Below are positions 35,168-42,518 of a stretch of DNA of 64,000 nucleotides, piece by piece. The stretch's first letter is position 1. Each line of letters begins with the position of its first letter. The translations under genes and the position numbers were made by a program. The stretch covers positions 62,001 through 126,000 of the forward strand of contig NZ_JNXT01000011.1 of the NCBI RefSeq assembly GCF_000716675.1. Reading direction: 5' to 3'. The notes beneath the pieces were generated by a model. It ran no database searches, had not been told where the DNA came from, and saw nothing but the letters and a program-made list of their open reading frames with translations. The stretch comes from Streptomyces alboflavus. Lineage in GTDB: Bacteria; Actinomycetota; Actinomycetes; Streptomycetales; Streptomycetaceae.

Positions 35168-35335
35168 CTATGCGGCGTCGGTCAAGTTGCCGTCACCGCC
35201 CGGCCATGGGGCATCTCCGGAACTCCCCTGGTTGTCGGACCGGAGGCTGTCGTACCGGTCGTGGACGGCGGTCAGCTCCTCCACCGCCACCAGGAGGCCG
35301 CTCCGGGTAGGAGGCGGTGCTGTGGTCTGTGCCAC
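35168..35335 (-). CDS. small 55-aa peptide, candidate modified-peptide precursor
   Basis: GTG 35335 is preceded by AAGGAG with 7-nt spacing. The frame ends at TAG (35168-35170). The N-terminal part VAQTTAPPPTRSGLLVAVEE and LTAVHDRYDSLRSDNQ could be a leader: a short proline-rich lead, then an amphipathic helix with Leu/Val. The C-terminal part GSSGDAPWPGGDGNLTDAA is Gly/Asp-rich with a single Trp and no Cys; it could be a core. It is followed by a strong hairpin, then the JmjC oxygenase and aldo/keto reductase on the same strand. Third-position GC is about 73%, a bit low for this genome but in keeping with cargo. I know no family for it. It could instead be a small regulatory or partner protein of the oxygenase. 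Confidence 0.55.
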   Translation of the reverse strand: MAQTTAPPPTRSGLLVAVEELTAVHDRYDSLRSDNQGSSGDAPWPGGDGNLTDAA

Positions 35336-35358
35336 CTCGTGCTCCTTCCTGTTCGGAT

Positions 35359-35433
35359 CCCTCGCCAGGGCTCCGGCGAGGGTTCAAGAGCCGCCCTCAC
35401 GTCCGTGGGAGATGTTGGATACGTGAGGGCGGC
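35359..35433 (-). terminator. two hairpins upstream of the small peptide gene
   Basis: First (in the minus direction) is a 13-bp perfect inverted repeat, GCCGCCCTCACGT (35390-35402) with ACGTGAGGGCGGC (35421-35433), which probably ends the ATP-binding gene transcript. Next is CCCTCGCC (35359-35366) with GGCGAGGG (35375-35382), about 24 bp before the peptide start, in its leader. Confidence 0.6.
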
Positions 35434-35539
35434 GGTCTGTAGGCAGCCTGAAGTTGGAGGGCACGGTGCGTCGTTCACAGACGGGCGCCGAACGCTCCGC
35501 TCCGGGCTGGATAGGTCTGGGCGCGTGAGTGCGGCGCTG

Positions 35540-36067
35540 TCAGGCGGCCGACAGGACCAGCGGATGGGGCATGGGTCCTGCCTCACGCTGCGAGCGGACC
35601 GCGAAGAACCTACGGAGAACGGCCGCCCGGATGGCCGGGGTCGGCTTCGGGACTTCGATCTCCGCCCACACGCTCTTGCCCTGGTCGCGGAGATCCCAGC
35701 TCGATCGCACCGCGAAGTGACCGACCAGGGCGAGGCCGCGCCCGCTCTCGTCGCCGCTGTCCGCGCAACCCGCCACCGGGGCCCGCCGATCACGGTCAGC
35801 CACGACGATCACCAGGCTGCCGGGGTCGTGGAACAGCGCGACGGTGATGGGCCCAACTCCGTGGATCACGGCGTTGCTGATGAGCTCGGAGGCGACGAGC
35901 CGAATCGCGTCAGCCGATGCGTCATCCAGAGGGACACCCCACGCTCGTACGCTCTCAACGACCTTGCGCCGAGCGGCAGGCACCTCTGCTTCCGCTCCGG
36001 CAAGGGCGAAGCGTGTGGCGAGCGTGGGCATGGCGGACGCCTCCGGAAAGGTGGGGAGCGACTCCAT
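35540..36067 (-). CDS. ATP-binding protein, anti-sigma-kinase-like (HATPase_c_2)
   Basis: 175 aa. It starts MESLPTFPEASAMPTLATRF; an internal ATG 12 codons in is also possible. The GHKL motifs are VASELISNAVIHG (N-box) and GDESGRGLALVGHFA (G2). Streptomyces encode dozens of such RsbW-like proteins next to XRE regulators. It is divergent from the XRE/TPR regulator with 211 bp between starts. It lies 200 bp upstream of the peptide-oxygenase genes on the same strand but is separated by a strong hairpin. Likely a regulator of a local sigma or anti-sigma partner. Confidence 0.85.
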   Translation of the reverse strand: MESLPTFPEASAMPTLATRFALAGAEAEVPAARRKVVESVRAWGVPLDDASADAIRLVASELISNAVIHGVGPITVALFHDPGSLVIVVADRDRRAPVAGCADSGDESGRGLALVGHFAVRSSWDLRDQGKSVWAEIEVPKPTPAIRAAVLRRFFAVRSQREAGPMPHPLVLSAA

Positions 36068-36278
36068 CTCCGACGGGGGACGGTGATGGAGCCGCCGTTC
36101 TGGGCAGCCGTACCGGAGCGATGCTTCTCGCAGCCCCGGTGCGGCTGAGTTCAGTCAACTGCCGCGGTGTGCAAGCCCGGAACGTTTCTTGGGGGTTTCT
36201 CTTGGGGACGCCCTTCCGCGTGCCTGTACGCGCAGTAGCCTCCGAATCACGCCGTGAGGGGATGACGGGAGTGATGAC

Positions 36279-37622
36279 GTGCCCGGTGAGCCGTTAGCGA
36301 TCCACCCACTGACCTTCGTGCGCCAGTCGCACGGATGGGGCAAGGCTGAGTTCGCCCGGCTCATGCGGGCACACGGAAAGTTGCTCGGCATCTCGCTGGC
36401 GACCAACCGGACGACGGTGTGGAAGTGGGAGCAGGGTCAGGAGCCGGATGCGGATGCTCAGCGCGTGCTCGCTGACCTTCTGCGAGTCCCGCCCCCGCAG
36501 ATACAGGCGCAACGATGGCCGCAGTGGCTCCCCGTATGGGAAGTAACAGGGCTCACCGCCCCGTGGACTGAGGCAGGAACCGTTGAAGCGTTGGCTGATC
36601 TGGTGGGCAGCGGACGGTTGGATCGTCGAGGCTTCCTCACCATCACCGGCGCCGCTCTGACCGGGCTCGCGGCGAGCTGGGTCGAGGCACCCTCCGCGTT
36701 CACCTCCGCGCTCAACGGAGACCGCGTCACAGACAAGATGGTCTCCACGATCGAGCAGCGGATCAGCACGCTCCGCACCCTCGATGACCAACTCGGGGGC
36801 GCTCGGCTACTGGAGCAGGCACGCGGTGACCTGGCCCTGACTACCGGTCTCCTCAGCGCCGGTCGGTACACGGATCAGATCCGTGTCCGGTTGTACGCGC
36901 TGGCGGCCCGGGTATCGCACCTGACCGGCTGGATGGCCTACGACGCAGGGCTGCGGTCCGCCGGACAGCGGTACTACGTCGGGGCACTGCGCAGCGCCCG
37001 CACGGCCGGAGACGACGCCTTCGGTGCCTTCATCCTGGCGGAGATGGGCGTGCACGTCTCCGAGGCCGGCCGGACCGCCGAACGGGTCGGCCTCATCTCG
37101 ACCGCCCTCGACAACGCCCCTCGCACGCTGTCGACCTACACCCAGTCTTTCCTCTACCTGCACAAGGCCGAGGCACTGTCCCGCGACGGCGACCACCGGA
37201 AGGCTGGTACGACACTGAATCGTGCCGCTTCCCTCTGGGACCGTCACACGGCGGAGGAGAACCCGGACTGGCTCGACTGGTTCGGTGAGGCACAACTGAA
37301 GTCGACCGAGGGCAAGGTTCTTCTACGCTCGGGGCAGGTGGAGCGCGCGACGAGCTCCCTGGAAGCCTCCATCGAGAAGGCGGCCCCACGAGACAAGGCC
37401 GTACGGTCCAGCCGTCTGGCCGAGGCCCGGCTTGCCGGCGGCGACCTGGACGGGGCGCTCGACGCGGCGAACTACGGCGTTGGGCTCCTCGAAGACAAGG
37501 TCAGCTCTGTGCGGGCCCTGGACCGCCTGAAGGAGCTCTCCGCGCGGCTCGAACCACACAAGACGGTGCCCGCCACCCGCGAGTTCCGCGAGCGCTTGCA
37601 GGCTCTGCCCGTCACCGCCTGA
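36279..37622 (+). CDS. XRE helix-turn-helix regulator with TPR-like C-terminal half
   Basis: 447 aa from GTG 36279. The HTH covers about residues 10-70 (FVRQSHGWGKAEFARLMRAH, then TNRTTVWKWEQGQEPDADAQ). At about residues 120-138 there is DRRGFLTITGAALTGLAASW, a Tat-motif-like hydrophobic patch seen in many Streptomyces regulators of this type. Helical repeats follow to the end (around 170-440), recalling NsdA-type TPR regulators. Such proteins often control specialised metabolism or sense small signals. It is divergent from the ATP-binding protein, and the two often occur together in Streptomyces. It may control the cargo genes to its left. Confidence 0.85.
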   Translation: MPGEPLAIHPLTFVRQSHGWGKAEFARLMRAHGKLLGISLATNRTTVWKWEQGQEPDADAQRVLADLLRVPPPQIQAQRWPQWLPVWEVTGLTAPWTEAGTVEALADLVGSGRLDRRGFLTITGAALTGLAASWVEAPSAFTSALNGDRVTDKMVSTIEQRISTLRTLDDQLGGARLLEQARGDLALTTGLLSAGRYTDQIRVRLYALAARVSHLTGWMAYDAGLRSAGQRYYVGALRSARTAGDDAFGAFILAEMGVHVSEAGRTAERVGLISTALDNAPRTLSTYTQSFLYLHKAEALSRDGDHRKAGTTLNRAASLWDRHTAEENPDWLDWFGEAQLKSTEGKVLLRSGQVERATSSLEASIEKAAPRDKAVRSSRLAEARLAGGDLDGALDAANYGVGLLEDKVSSVRALDRLKELSARLEPHKTVPATREFRERLQALPVTA

Positions 37623-37682
37623 TCGGGAACGCCGCAAGCATCAAGAGCGAGCACGCCCCGAGCAGGAACCAGGGGTGCCACG

Positions 37683-38870
37683 ATGGGCCGCATGACGATG
37701 ATCGACGGTGAGGTCGCGGCCGGATTCGAGCCCGTACGCGAGGCGTTCGCGGCGAACTTCGCGCAGCACAGGGACATCGGCGCGGCGCTGTGCGTGTACC
37801 AGGACGGTCGGCCAGTGGTGGACCTGTGGGGTGGAGTCGTCGACCCCAGCACCGGCCGACCGTGGGAGCGAGACACACTGCAACTGGTCTACTCGGCGAC
37901 GAAGGGGGCGACCGCGAGCGCCGTGCATCTGCTGGTCCAGCGAGGCGAGTTGGACCTGGACGCTCCGGTGGCCACGTACTGGCCGGAGTTCGCCGCGAAC
38001 GGCAAGGCGGACATCCCGGTGCGCTGGCTCCTTTCCCACCAAGCGGGCCTGGTCACGCTCGACCAGCCGGTACCGCTGGCCGAGGCGCTGGACTGGCATC
38101 CGATGGCGGCCGCACTGGCCGCTCAGCGTCCCGTGTGGACTCCCGGCACCGCGCACGGCTATCACGGCCGGACCTGGGGCTGGCTGGTCGGCGAGGTGAT
38201 CCGCCGAGTCTCCGGACGCACACCGGGCCGCTTCTTCGCAGATGAGATCGCCACCCCGCTCGGGCTGGACTTCTTCATCGGGCTCCCAGCCAGTGAGCGT
38301 GACCGCGTCAGCCGCATGGTGTACCGGAGGCCGGGCGTCGACTTCACCACGCTGCCCCCAGAATCGATCCCCGAGGAACTCCGCGAAGTAGTCGCTGCCT
38401 GGCGTGACCCGAACTCGTTCAGCAACAGGGCGTACGCGGTCACCGATCCCGCCCAGATCGACTTCGACTCGCCCGACGTACAGGCCGCGGAACTCCCGGC
38501 CTCCAACGGCATCAGTACTGCGCGCGGACTGGCGCGCATGTACGCGGCGCTGATCGGCGAGGTGGACGGCATACGCCTGCTCACCCCGGAGACCCTCACA
38601 TCGGCCACCAAGGAGCAGGCCAGCGGCAAGGACCAAGTGCTCGTGGCACCAAGCCGGTTCAGCTCCGGATACATGTTGCCCACCAAGGACATCCCCATGA
38701 CCGGGCCGCACTCCTTCGGCCACACCGGCCGCGGTGGCTCGCTCGGCTTCGCCGACCCGGAACACGGCATCGCCTTCGGCTACGTGATGAACCATGTCAT
38801 CAGCGGCTCCGACGATGTGCGCGCGGCGACGCTGGTCGACGCAGTGCGGAGGTCGCTGACGGGACGATAG
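37683..38870 (+). CDS. serine hydrolase of the class C beta-lactamase/esterase family
   Basis: 395 aa; ATG 37683 or 37695. The SxxK motif is YSATKG (Ser near residue 76). The second motif reads GYHGRTWG, with Tyr and a non-standard third residue, and the third is HTGRGG. The overall pattern RPVVDLWGGVVD, WLLSHQAGL and LARMYAAL matches EstB/LACTB-like carboxylesterases rather than true lactamases. No signal peptide, so it is cytoplasmic. It stands 60 bp after the regulator in the same direction and may be co-transcribed. Possible roles: ester or peptide hydrolysis in the cargo pathway, or resistance. Confidence 0.88.
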   Translation: MGRMTMIDGEVAAGFEPVREAFAANFAQHRDIGAALCVYQDGRPVVDLWGGVVDPSTGRPWERDTLQLVYSATKGATASAVHLLVQRGELDLDAPVATYWPEFAANGKADIPVRWLLSHQAGLVTLDQPVPLAEALDWHPMAAALAAQRPVWTPGTAHGYHGRTWGWLVGEVIRRVSGRTPGRFFADEIATPLGLDFFIGLPASERDRVSRMVYRRPGVDFTTLPPESIPEELREVVAAWRDPNSFSNRAYAVTDPAQIDFDSPDVQAAELPASNGISTARGLARMYAALIGEVDGIRLLTPETLTSATKEQASGKDQVLVAPSRFSSGYMLPTKDIPMTGPHSFGHTGRGGSLGFADPEHGIAFGYVMNHVISGSDDVRAATLVDAVRRSLTGR

Positions 38871-39000
38871 CCCCAGCGCAGTGGGCGTATCCCGCGCGGT
38901 GGGCGGGCCCAAGTGAACCCAAAGGTGACCGCGGAGCCGATGGTCTGACTGTGGCCGGCCCTACGGCCGTCGGCGGCGAGTAGGGGTGCTATTTCAGGCT

Positions 39001-39453
39001 TCAGCGACCGAGGTGGCGCAGGCCGTCCCCGAGGGTGGGGTGCCAGCGGTCGACCGGACCGGAGTGGCGGTTGTACCAGGCGGAGTCCAGGCGCGGCTCC
39101 TGTGCCTGGTGGTCGTTCGTGCAGCGCAGCCATACCGAGTCGTCGCGCATGTTGAAGACGATCCAGTCCCGGTACGCGCCGCACTGCGGGCACGCGTGGA
39201 CCTCGCCCTCGATGACGAGCGGCGGCATCCAGCGCATCATTAGTCCTTCGACATCGTGACGGGACGGCGCCCGCAGATCGGCCGACGGGAAGTCCGGCAC
39301 GACCGCCTCCTCGCCCGACCCAGTCGAAGCGGATACCTCGGGCTGGGCGGCATCAAGCGGCGGCGGCTCTTGAGCAAGCATCTGCAGCATCGTGAGCGCC
39401 TCACGCTGGGCCTCTCGGAACTCGCGCAGGGCGCGAGCACGTCGTCGGAACAT
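39001..39453 (-). CDS. putative zinc-ribbon protein at the end of the restriction-like operon
   Basis: 150 aa. The N-terminal third is basic and helical (MFRRRARALREFREAQREAL). The C-terminal half has the possible metal ligands CPQC and CTNDH (ACPQCGAYRDWIVFNMRDD, then SVWLRCTNDHQAQEP). It starts 18 bp after the mcrC-like stop, so it is probably the last gene of that operon. I do not recognise the family. The zinc-ribbon-like motif and operon position could fit a nucleic-acid-binding accessory subunit, but it could also be independent cargo. The 130 bp downstream (38871-39000) show no gene. Confidence 0.65.
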   Translation of the reverse strand: MFRRRARALREFREAQREALTMLQMLAQEPPPLDAAQPEVSASTGSGEEAVVPDFPSADLRAPSRHDVEGLMMRWMPPLVIEGEVHACPQCGAYRDWIVFNMRDDSVWLRCTNDHQAQEPRLDSAWYNRHSGPVDRWHPTLGDGLRHLGR

Positions 39454-39471
39454 GCAGACTCCACCCCTTTG

Positions 39472-40794
39472 CTAGGAGCCGGGAAGGTGGGAAGAACTGC
39501 TGGGCGACTGGGCACTCTCAATTCCTGACACAAGGTTGCGACTGAACGTCTCGAAGCCTTGCGCGGCTCCAATGCCACGGCACTCAACGAGCAGGGCATC
39601 GATCCGCTCTCCGCCGACAGTGATGGTCTGGAAGACCCTTGTGTCACCTGGTTTGAGCGGGGCTCCCTCTGAGGCGGGGCGGGGGTAGAGCAGAATCATC
39701 TGCTCGGCACCCGTAGCGCGAAGGAAGGCCAGGGACTCGTAGATGTCGGAGTTACCTACGGATGCTCTGCGCTTCAGCCGCGTCCGGTATTTGGCGTCTA
39801 CGAGCACTGTGGGCGCGTTCCGTGGCCCCACCGCCACATCCGGGGTGACCATGAGCGCCTTGCCGTTCCTCATGCCGAGGGGAAAGGTTGGCGAGGCGTG
39901 AACCTCCAACGGGGCCAAGCCGATTCTCATGGCAAGCTCGCACAAGTGTTGCCAGGTTGACCACATCACCATCACATAGCCGGGCGCACGCAAGTGTCGC
40001 TCGTCGTAGCCCATGCCGAAGCCGTTGAGCACTTCCACGGAGAGGTCGTATAGCGCCTGCCAGTGGTAGTAGCGGTTCGGCAATCTGCGGTGCTGGGCGG
40101 AGCGGACCTCTCGCTGGGGGGCCAGTGCCTGGCGAACCCGGAGGAGTTGCCGCAGTGTCTCGCCGTCCTGGACCTCGGGCAACAGCGCGCTTGCCGCAGA
40201 TGAGATGACCTCGTTCCAGGAGTTTACGTGGTCGAAGACCAACTGCTCCTGCCTGAAGCCGTCTGCCTCCGGTAGAACGATCCCCATCGGGTCAAGATCA
40301 CCTACGACGGCATAGTCGTGCACGATGTGTGAGCGGTACTCTCGCAGCGGGCGCCGATGGTTCTCCCAGTACAGGAACGCGAGGGTCCGGCCGACCAGTG
40401 TGGTGAGATCGCCACGGGTTGCGAAGTCGGCACGCAGATGCTCGCGCGGTAGCAGTTTGCCTGTCTTGCTCAACAGTGCTGCGCGGAAGAAGTCCTGCCG
40501 CCAGTCTGCGTCCGTGCCATCGAGGAACTTCGGCACGATTTCCAGTTCCAGCTGGGGCGACAGCCGGAGTAGTCCGGCCACGCCTTCGATCCGGACAGAT
40601 CCGGCCGACGAGATCCGTAGCGGGAGCTGCTCATGGCCCAGCAGATCGGTGAGGCGCTGCCCGGCGCGCAGGAGCAAGCCCTCGATCTCTGACTCTGGCT
40701 GGCCTGTCAGCCCGGCCAGTTCGGGCACTAGCCGTGGCTCGTCGCGGTTCTCGGCAATGCGAACACGGTGAAGTACGGGACTGGGACTGCTCAT
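39472..40794 (-). CDS. mcrC: McrC-family restriction nuclease subunit
   Basis: 440 aa. The N-terminal beta-rich region resembles McrC (LRISSAGSVRIEGVAGLLRL, LELEIVPKF). The PD-(D/E)xK nuclease core is VTPDVAV (Asp319) then VLVDAKYRT (Asp333, Lys335). Its ATG shares one base with the McrB-like stop (TGATG overlap on the coding strand), so the two are coupled. McrC activates the McrB NTPase and cleaves DNA; here it is likely the nuclease of the operon's restriction arm. It is of usual size for the family. Confidence 0.9.
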   Translation of the reverse strand: MSSPSPVLHRVRIAENRDEPRLVPELAGLTGQPESEIEGLLLRAGQRLTDLLGHEQLPLRISSAGSVRIEGVAGLLRLSPQLELEIVPKFLDGTDADWRQDFFRAALLSKTGKLLPREHLRADFATRGDLTTLVGRTLAFLYWENHRRPLREYRSHIVHDYAVVGDLDPMGIVLPEADGFRQEQLVFDHVNSWNEVISSAASALLPEVQDGETLRQLLRVRQALAPQREVRSAQHRRLPNRYYHWQALYDLSVEVLNGFGMGYDERHLRAPGYVMVMWSTWQHLCELAMRIGLAPLEVHASPTFPLGMRNGKALMVTPDVAVGPRNAPTVLVDAKYRTRLKRRASVGNSDIYESLAFLRATGAEQMILLYPRPASEGAPLKPGDTRVFQTITVGGERIDALLVECRGIGAAQGFETFSRNLVSGIESAQSPSSSSHLPGS

Positions 40795-41915
40795 CAGGGC
40801 GACTCGGCGATTGCCTTAAGGGCCGGATAGACCTGGCTCAGTTTCAACTCACCGGAGGGAGACAGCTGGAGCACCGGCTGTTCAGCGAAGGTTGCCGACG
40901 TGAGTGTGAACGGACTGCCCGGAGCGTCGGCCGAGATCGTCTCGGCGACGCCCCGGAGGTCACCGAAGAAGACCTCGTCGACGTGTGCCCTCATGAGCGT
41001 CCAGCAGTTAGCTGCGTACCGCAACGCCTTCTCGAGTTCCGTCGGCGCGGCCGCGTGCATGAGTGCGCCGTGGCCCAGCTGGAAGGCCGCGCCGCGCCCC
41101 AGCGCGAGCCGCTCATTCACCCTCTGCCAGGCTCGCACCAGCGCTGTGTAGACGTCCTTGTTGTTGGCCATCTGGCTGGGGAGCTGTCCGGCGGAGTTGC
41201 CGTCCACCCCGAAGTGCATGTGTAGGACGGACTCGTCGGGAGTCAGCCAGAACGGCGCGAAGCGTCGCTGGAAGGCGACATCCAGTGGTGCGACCGATGC
41301 GTCCGCTTGGTTCATCGCGCCGACGATGTAGAGGTGCCGGGGCAGCGCATAGTCGACCATCTGACCACTGTCATCGAGCAACTCGAAAGTCTGGGTGGCC
41401 GGGGTGAATTTGCCGTCGGCGGCCAGGCGCTTGTCGCTCTCCAATGAGACAATGCTCGCGCCGAAGGCAGCCACGGCCGGCCCTCTGTTGATCTCGTCCA
41501 CTATAAGCAGGGACGCCCCGTCCGGCTTTCGGGCGTGTTCGGCTGCCCGGTAGAGAATGCCCTTGGAGGCGCTGAAGCCCAGTGGCGCCCCATCGCCGAG
41601 GACCTTCGGTACAAGGCCGCGCAGTACGTCCCGTTGATGCGTGCTCTGGTCGAAGGCGGTGATGAATACCCTGCGGTCTGTGCGGTCTTGGCTGGGCAAC
41701 CAGGCAGGGACGGTGTTGCCCTTGTTGGGCAGCGGGATCTCCGCCTCCGGCTGGTAGCTCGAACCGGTCTCGGAGTCTCCGCGAAAGGCGTGCTTCAACT
41801 CGGCCAGCAACCGCGACTTGCCCGTGGCGGGCGGGCCGCTGATCAGTACATTGTTCCGCTCGGCCAGCAGCTCGAGAATGCGGATGCAGTCGTCCGAGTA
41901 CATGTGGTCAGTCAC
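40794..41915 (-). CDS. mcrB: McrB-like AAA+ NTPase lacking a DNA-recognition domain
   Basis: 373 aa. Walker A is SGPPATGKS (about 26-34), Walker B LLIVDEINRG (Asp140, Glu141), and the McrB signature reads MNQADASVAPLD (201-212), ending in an arginine pair in FQRRF. In classical McrB this AAA domain follows a methyl-DNA-binding domain of about 160 residues. Here the protein starts only 20 residues before the P-loop, so recognition must lie elsewhere. This short form also occurs in LlaJI- and BsuMI-type systems, where a partner reads the site. It is coupled to McrC (1 bp) and overlaps the upstream 199-aa gene by 8 bp. Confidence 0.88.
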   Translation of the reverse strand: MTDHMYSDDCIRILELLAERNNVLISGPPATGKSRLLAELKHAFRGDSETGSSYQPEAEIPLPNKGNTVPAWLPSQDRTDRRVFITAFDQSTHQRDVLRGLVPKVLGDGAPLGFSASKGILYRAAEHARKPDGASLLIVDEINRGPAVAAFGASIVSLESDKRLAADGKFTPATQTFELLDDSGQMVDYALPRHLYIVGAMNQADASVAPLDVAFQRRFAPFWLTPDESVLHMHFGVDGNSAGQLPSQMANNKDVYTALVRAWQRVNERLALGRGAAFQLGHGALMHAAAPTELEKALRYAANCWTLMRAHVDEVFFGDLRGVAETISADAPGSPFTLTSATFAEQPVLQLSPSGELKLSQVYPALKAIAESP

Positions 41916-42507
41916 CGGCGATCCCGTGGCAGTATTTGAGGCCCTCTACACAGTCGATAAAGCCCTGGGCCAGACTCCGCGCTCTGCGGTTGGGGTTGTC
42001 CATGCAGGCGAGAATGTGCTGGGTCAGTTCGCTGTTCCACTTGCCGTCGCGCAGATCCCGTTCGTAGGCGTAGTGGGCCCGGACCTCGGTCTCGTGCTGC
42101 ATTATCAAGAAGAGGACCGCTCCGAACTCGGGGTCCTCCTTAGGCAGGTTGAAGTGCGTGTGAATCCGTGAAATCCGGCCTTCCGTGGGACGAGCATCCG
42201 TAGGGCTCTCCCAATCCAGATTAACGACCTCAATCTCCTTGCCCCGCGTGCCGAACTTCACCGGGCCCCAGTGGAAATCCACGGTGGTTCTCGCACCATT
42301 TCGGCGTCGCTCTTCCTGTCGGGTCTGCGGCAGGAGCTTGCGCATCACCGGATCGAAGGCGCGGTAGGGGAGCCGGAAGTCCCGTGCACCACCACCCGTC
42401 TGGGCGTCATTCGATTTTGCCCGGAGCTTCCGCAGATCTCCGGGGCTCAACTGTTTGTAAATGACCCGCAGGATGCCCGCCTCCCGCAGTGGCCCGATCG
42501 CTGCCAC
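41908..42507 (-). CDS. unknown 199-aa protein between methyltransferase and McrB
   Basis: No family recognised. Seen: a basic N-terminal half (LSPGDLRKLRAKSND, KLLPQTRQEERRRNG), a central beta-rich segment (TTVDFHWGPVKFGTRGKEIE, with VVNLDWESP), and then IHTHFNLPKEDPEFGAVLFL with clustered Glu/His/Asp. Size and position between modification and restriction genes suggest the sequence-recognition or specificity subunit of the system, like the small subunits of BsuMI-type operons. An alternative is a nuclease: no clear PD-(D/E)xK core is visible. It starts 11 bp after the Eco57I-like stop and overlaps mcrB by 8 bp. Confidence 0.65.
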   Translation of the reverse strand: MAAIGPLREAGILRVIYKQLSPGDLRKLRAKSNDAQTGGGARDFRLPYRAFDPVMRKLLPQTRQEERRRNGARTTVDFHWGPVKFGTRGKEIEVVNLDWESPTDARPTEGRISRIHTHFNLPKEDPEFGAVLFLIMQHETEVRAHYAYERDLRDGKWNSELTQHILACMDNPNRRARSLAQGFIDCVEGLKYCHGIAGD

Positions 42508-42518
42508 CTTGCTCTCCC

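Noticed and set aside
37683..38870. True beta-lactamase resistance gene
   Set aside because: No signal peptide and the second motif departs from YxN; the pattern fits cytoplasmic EstB-like esterases better.
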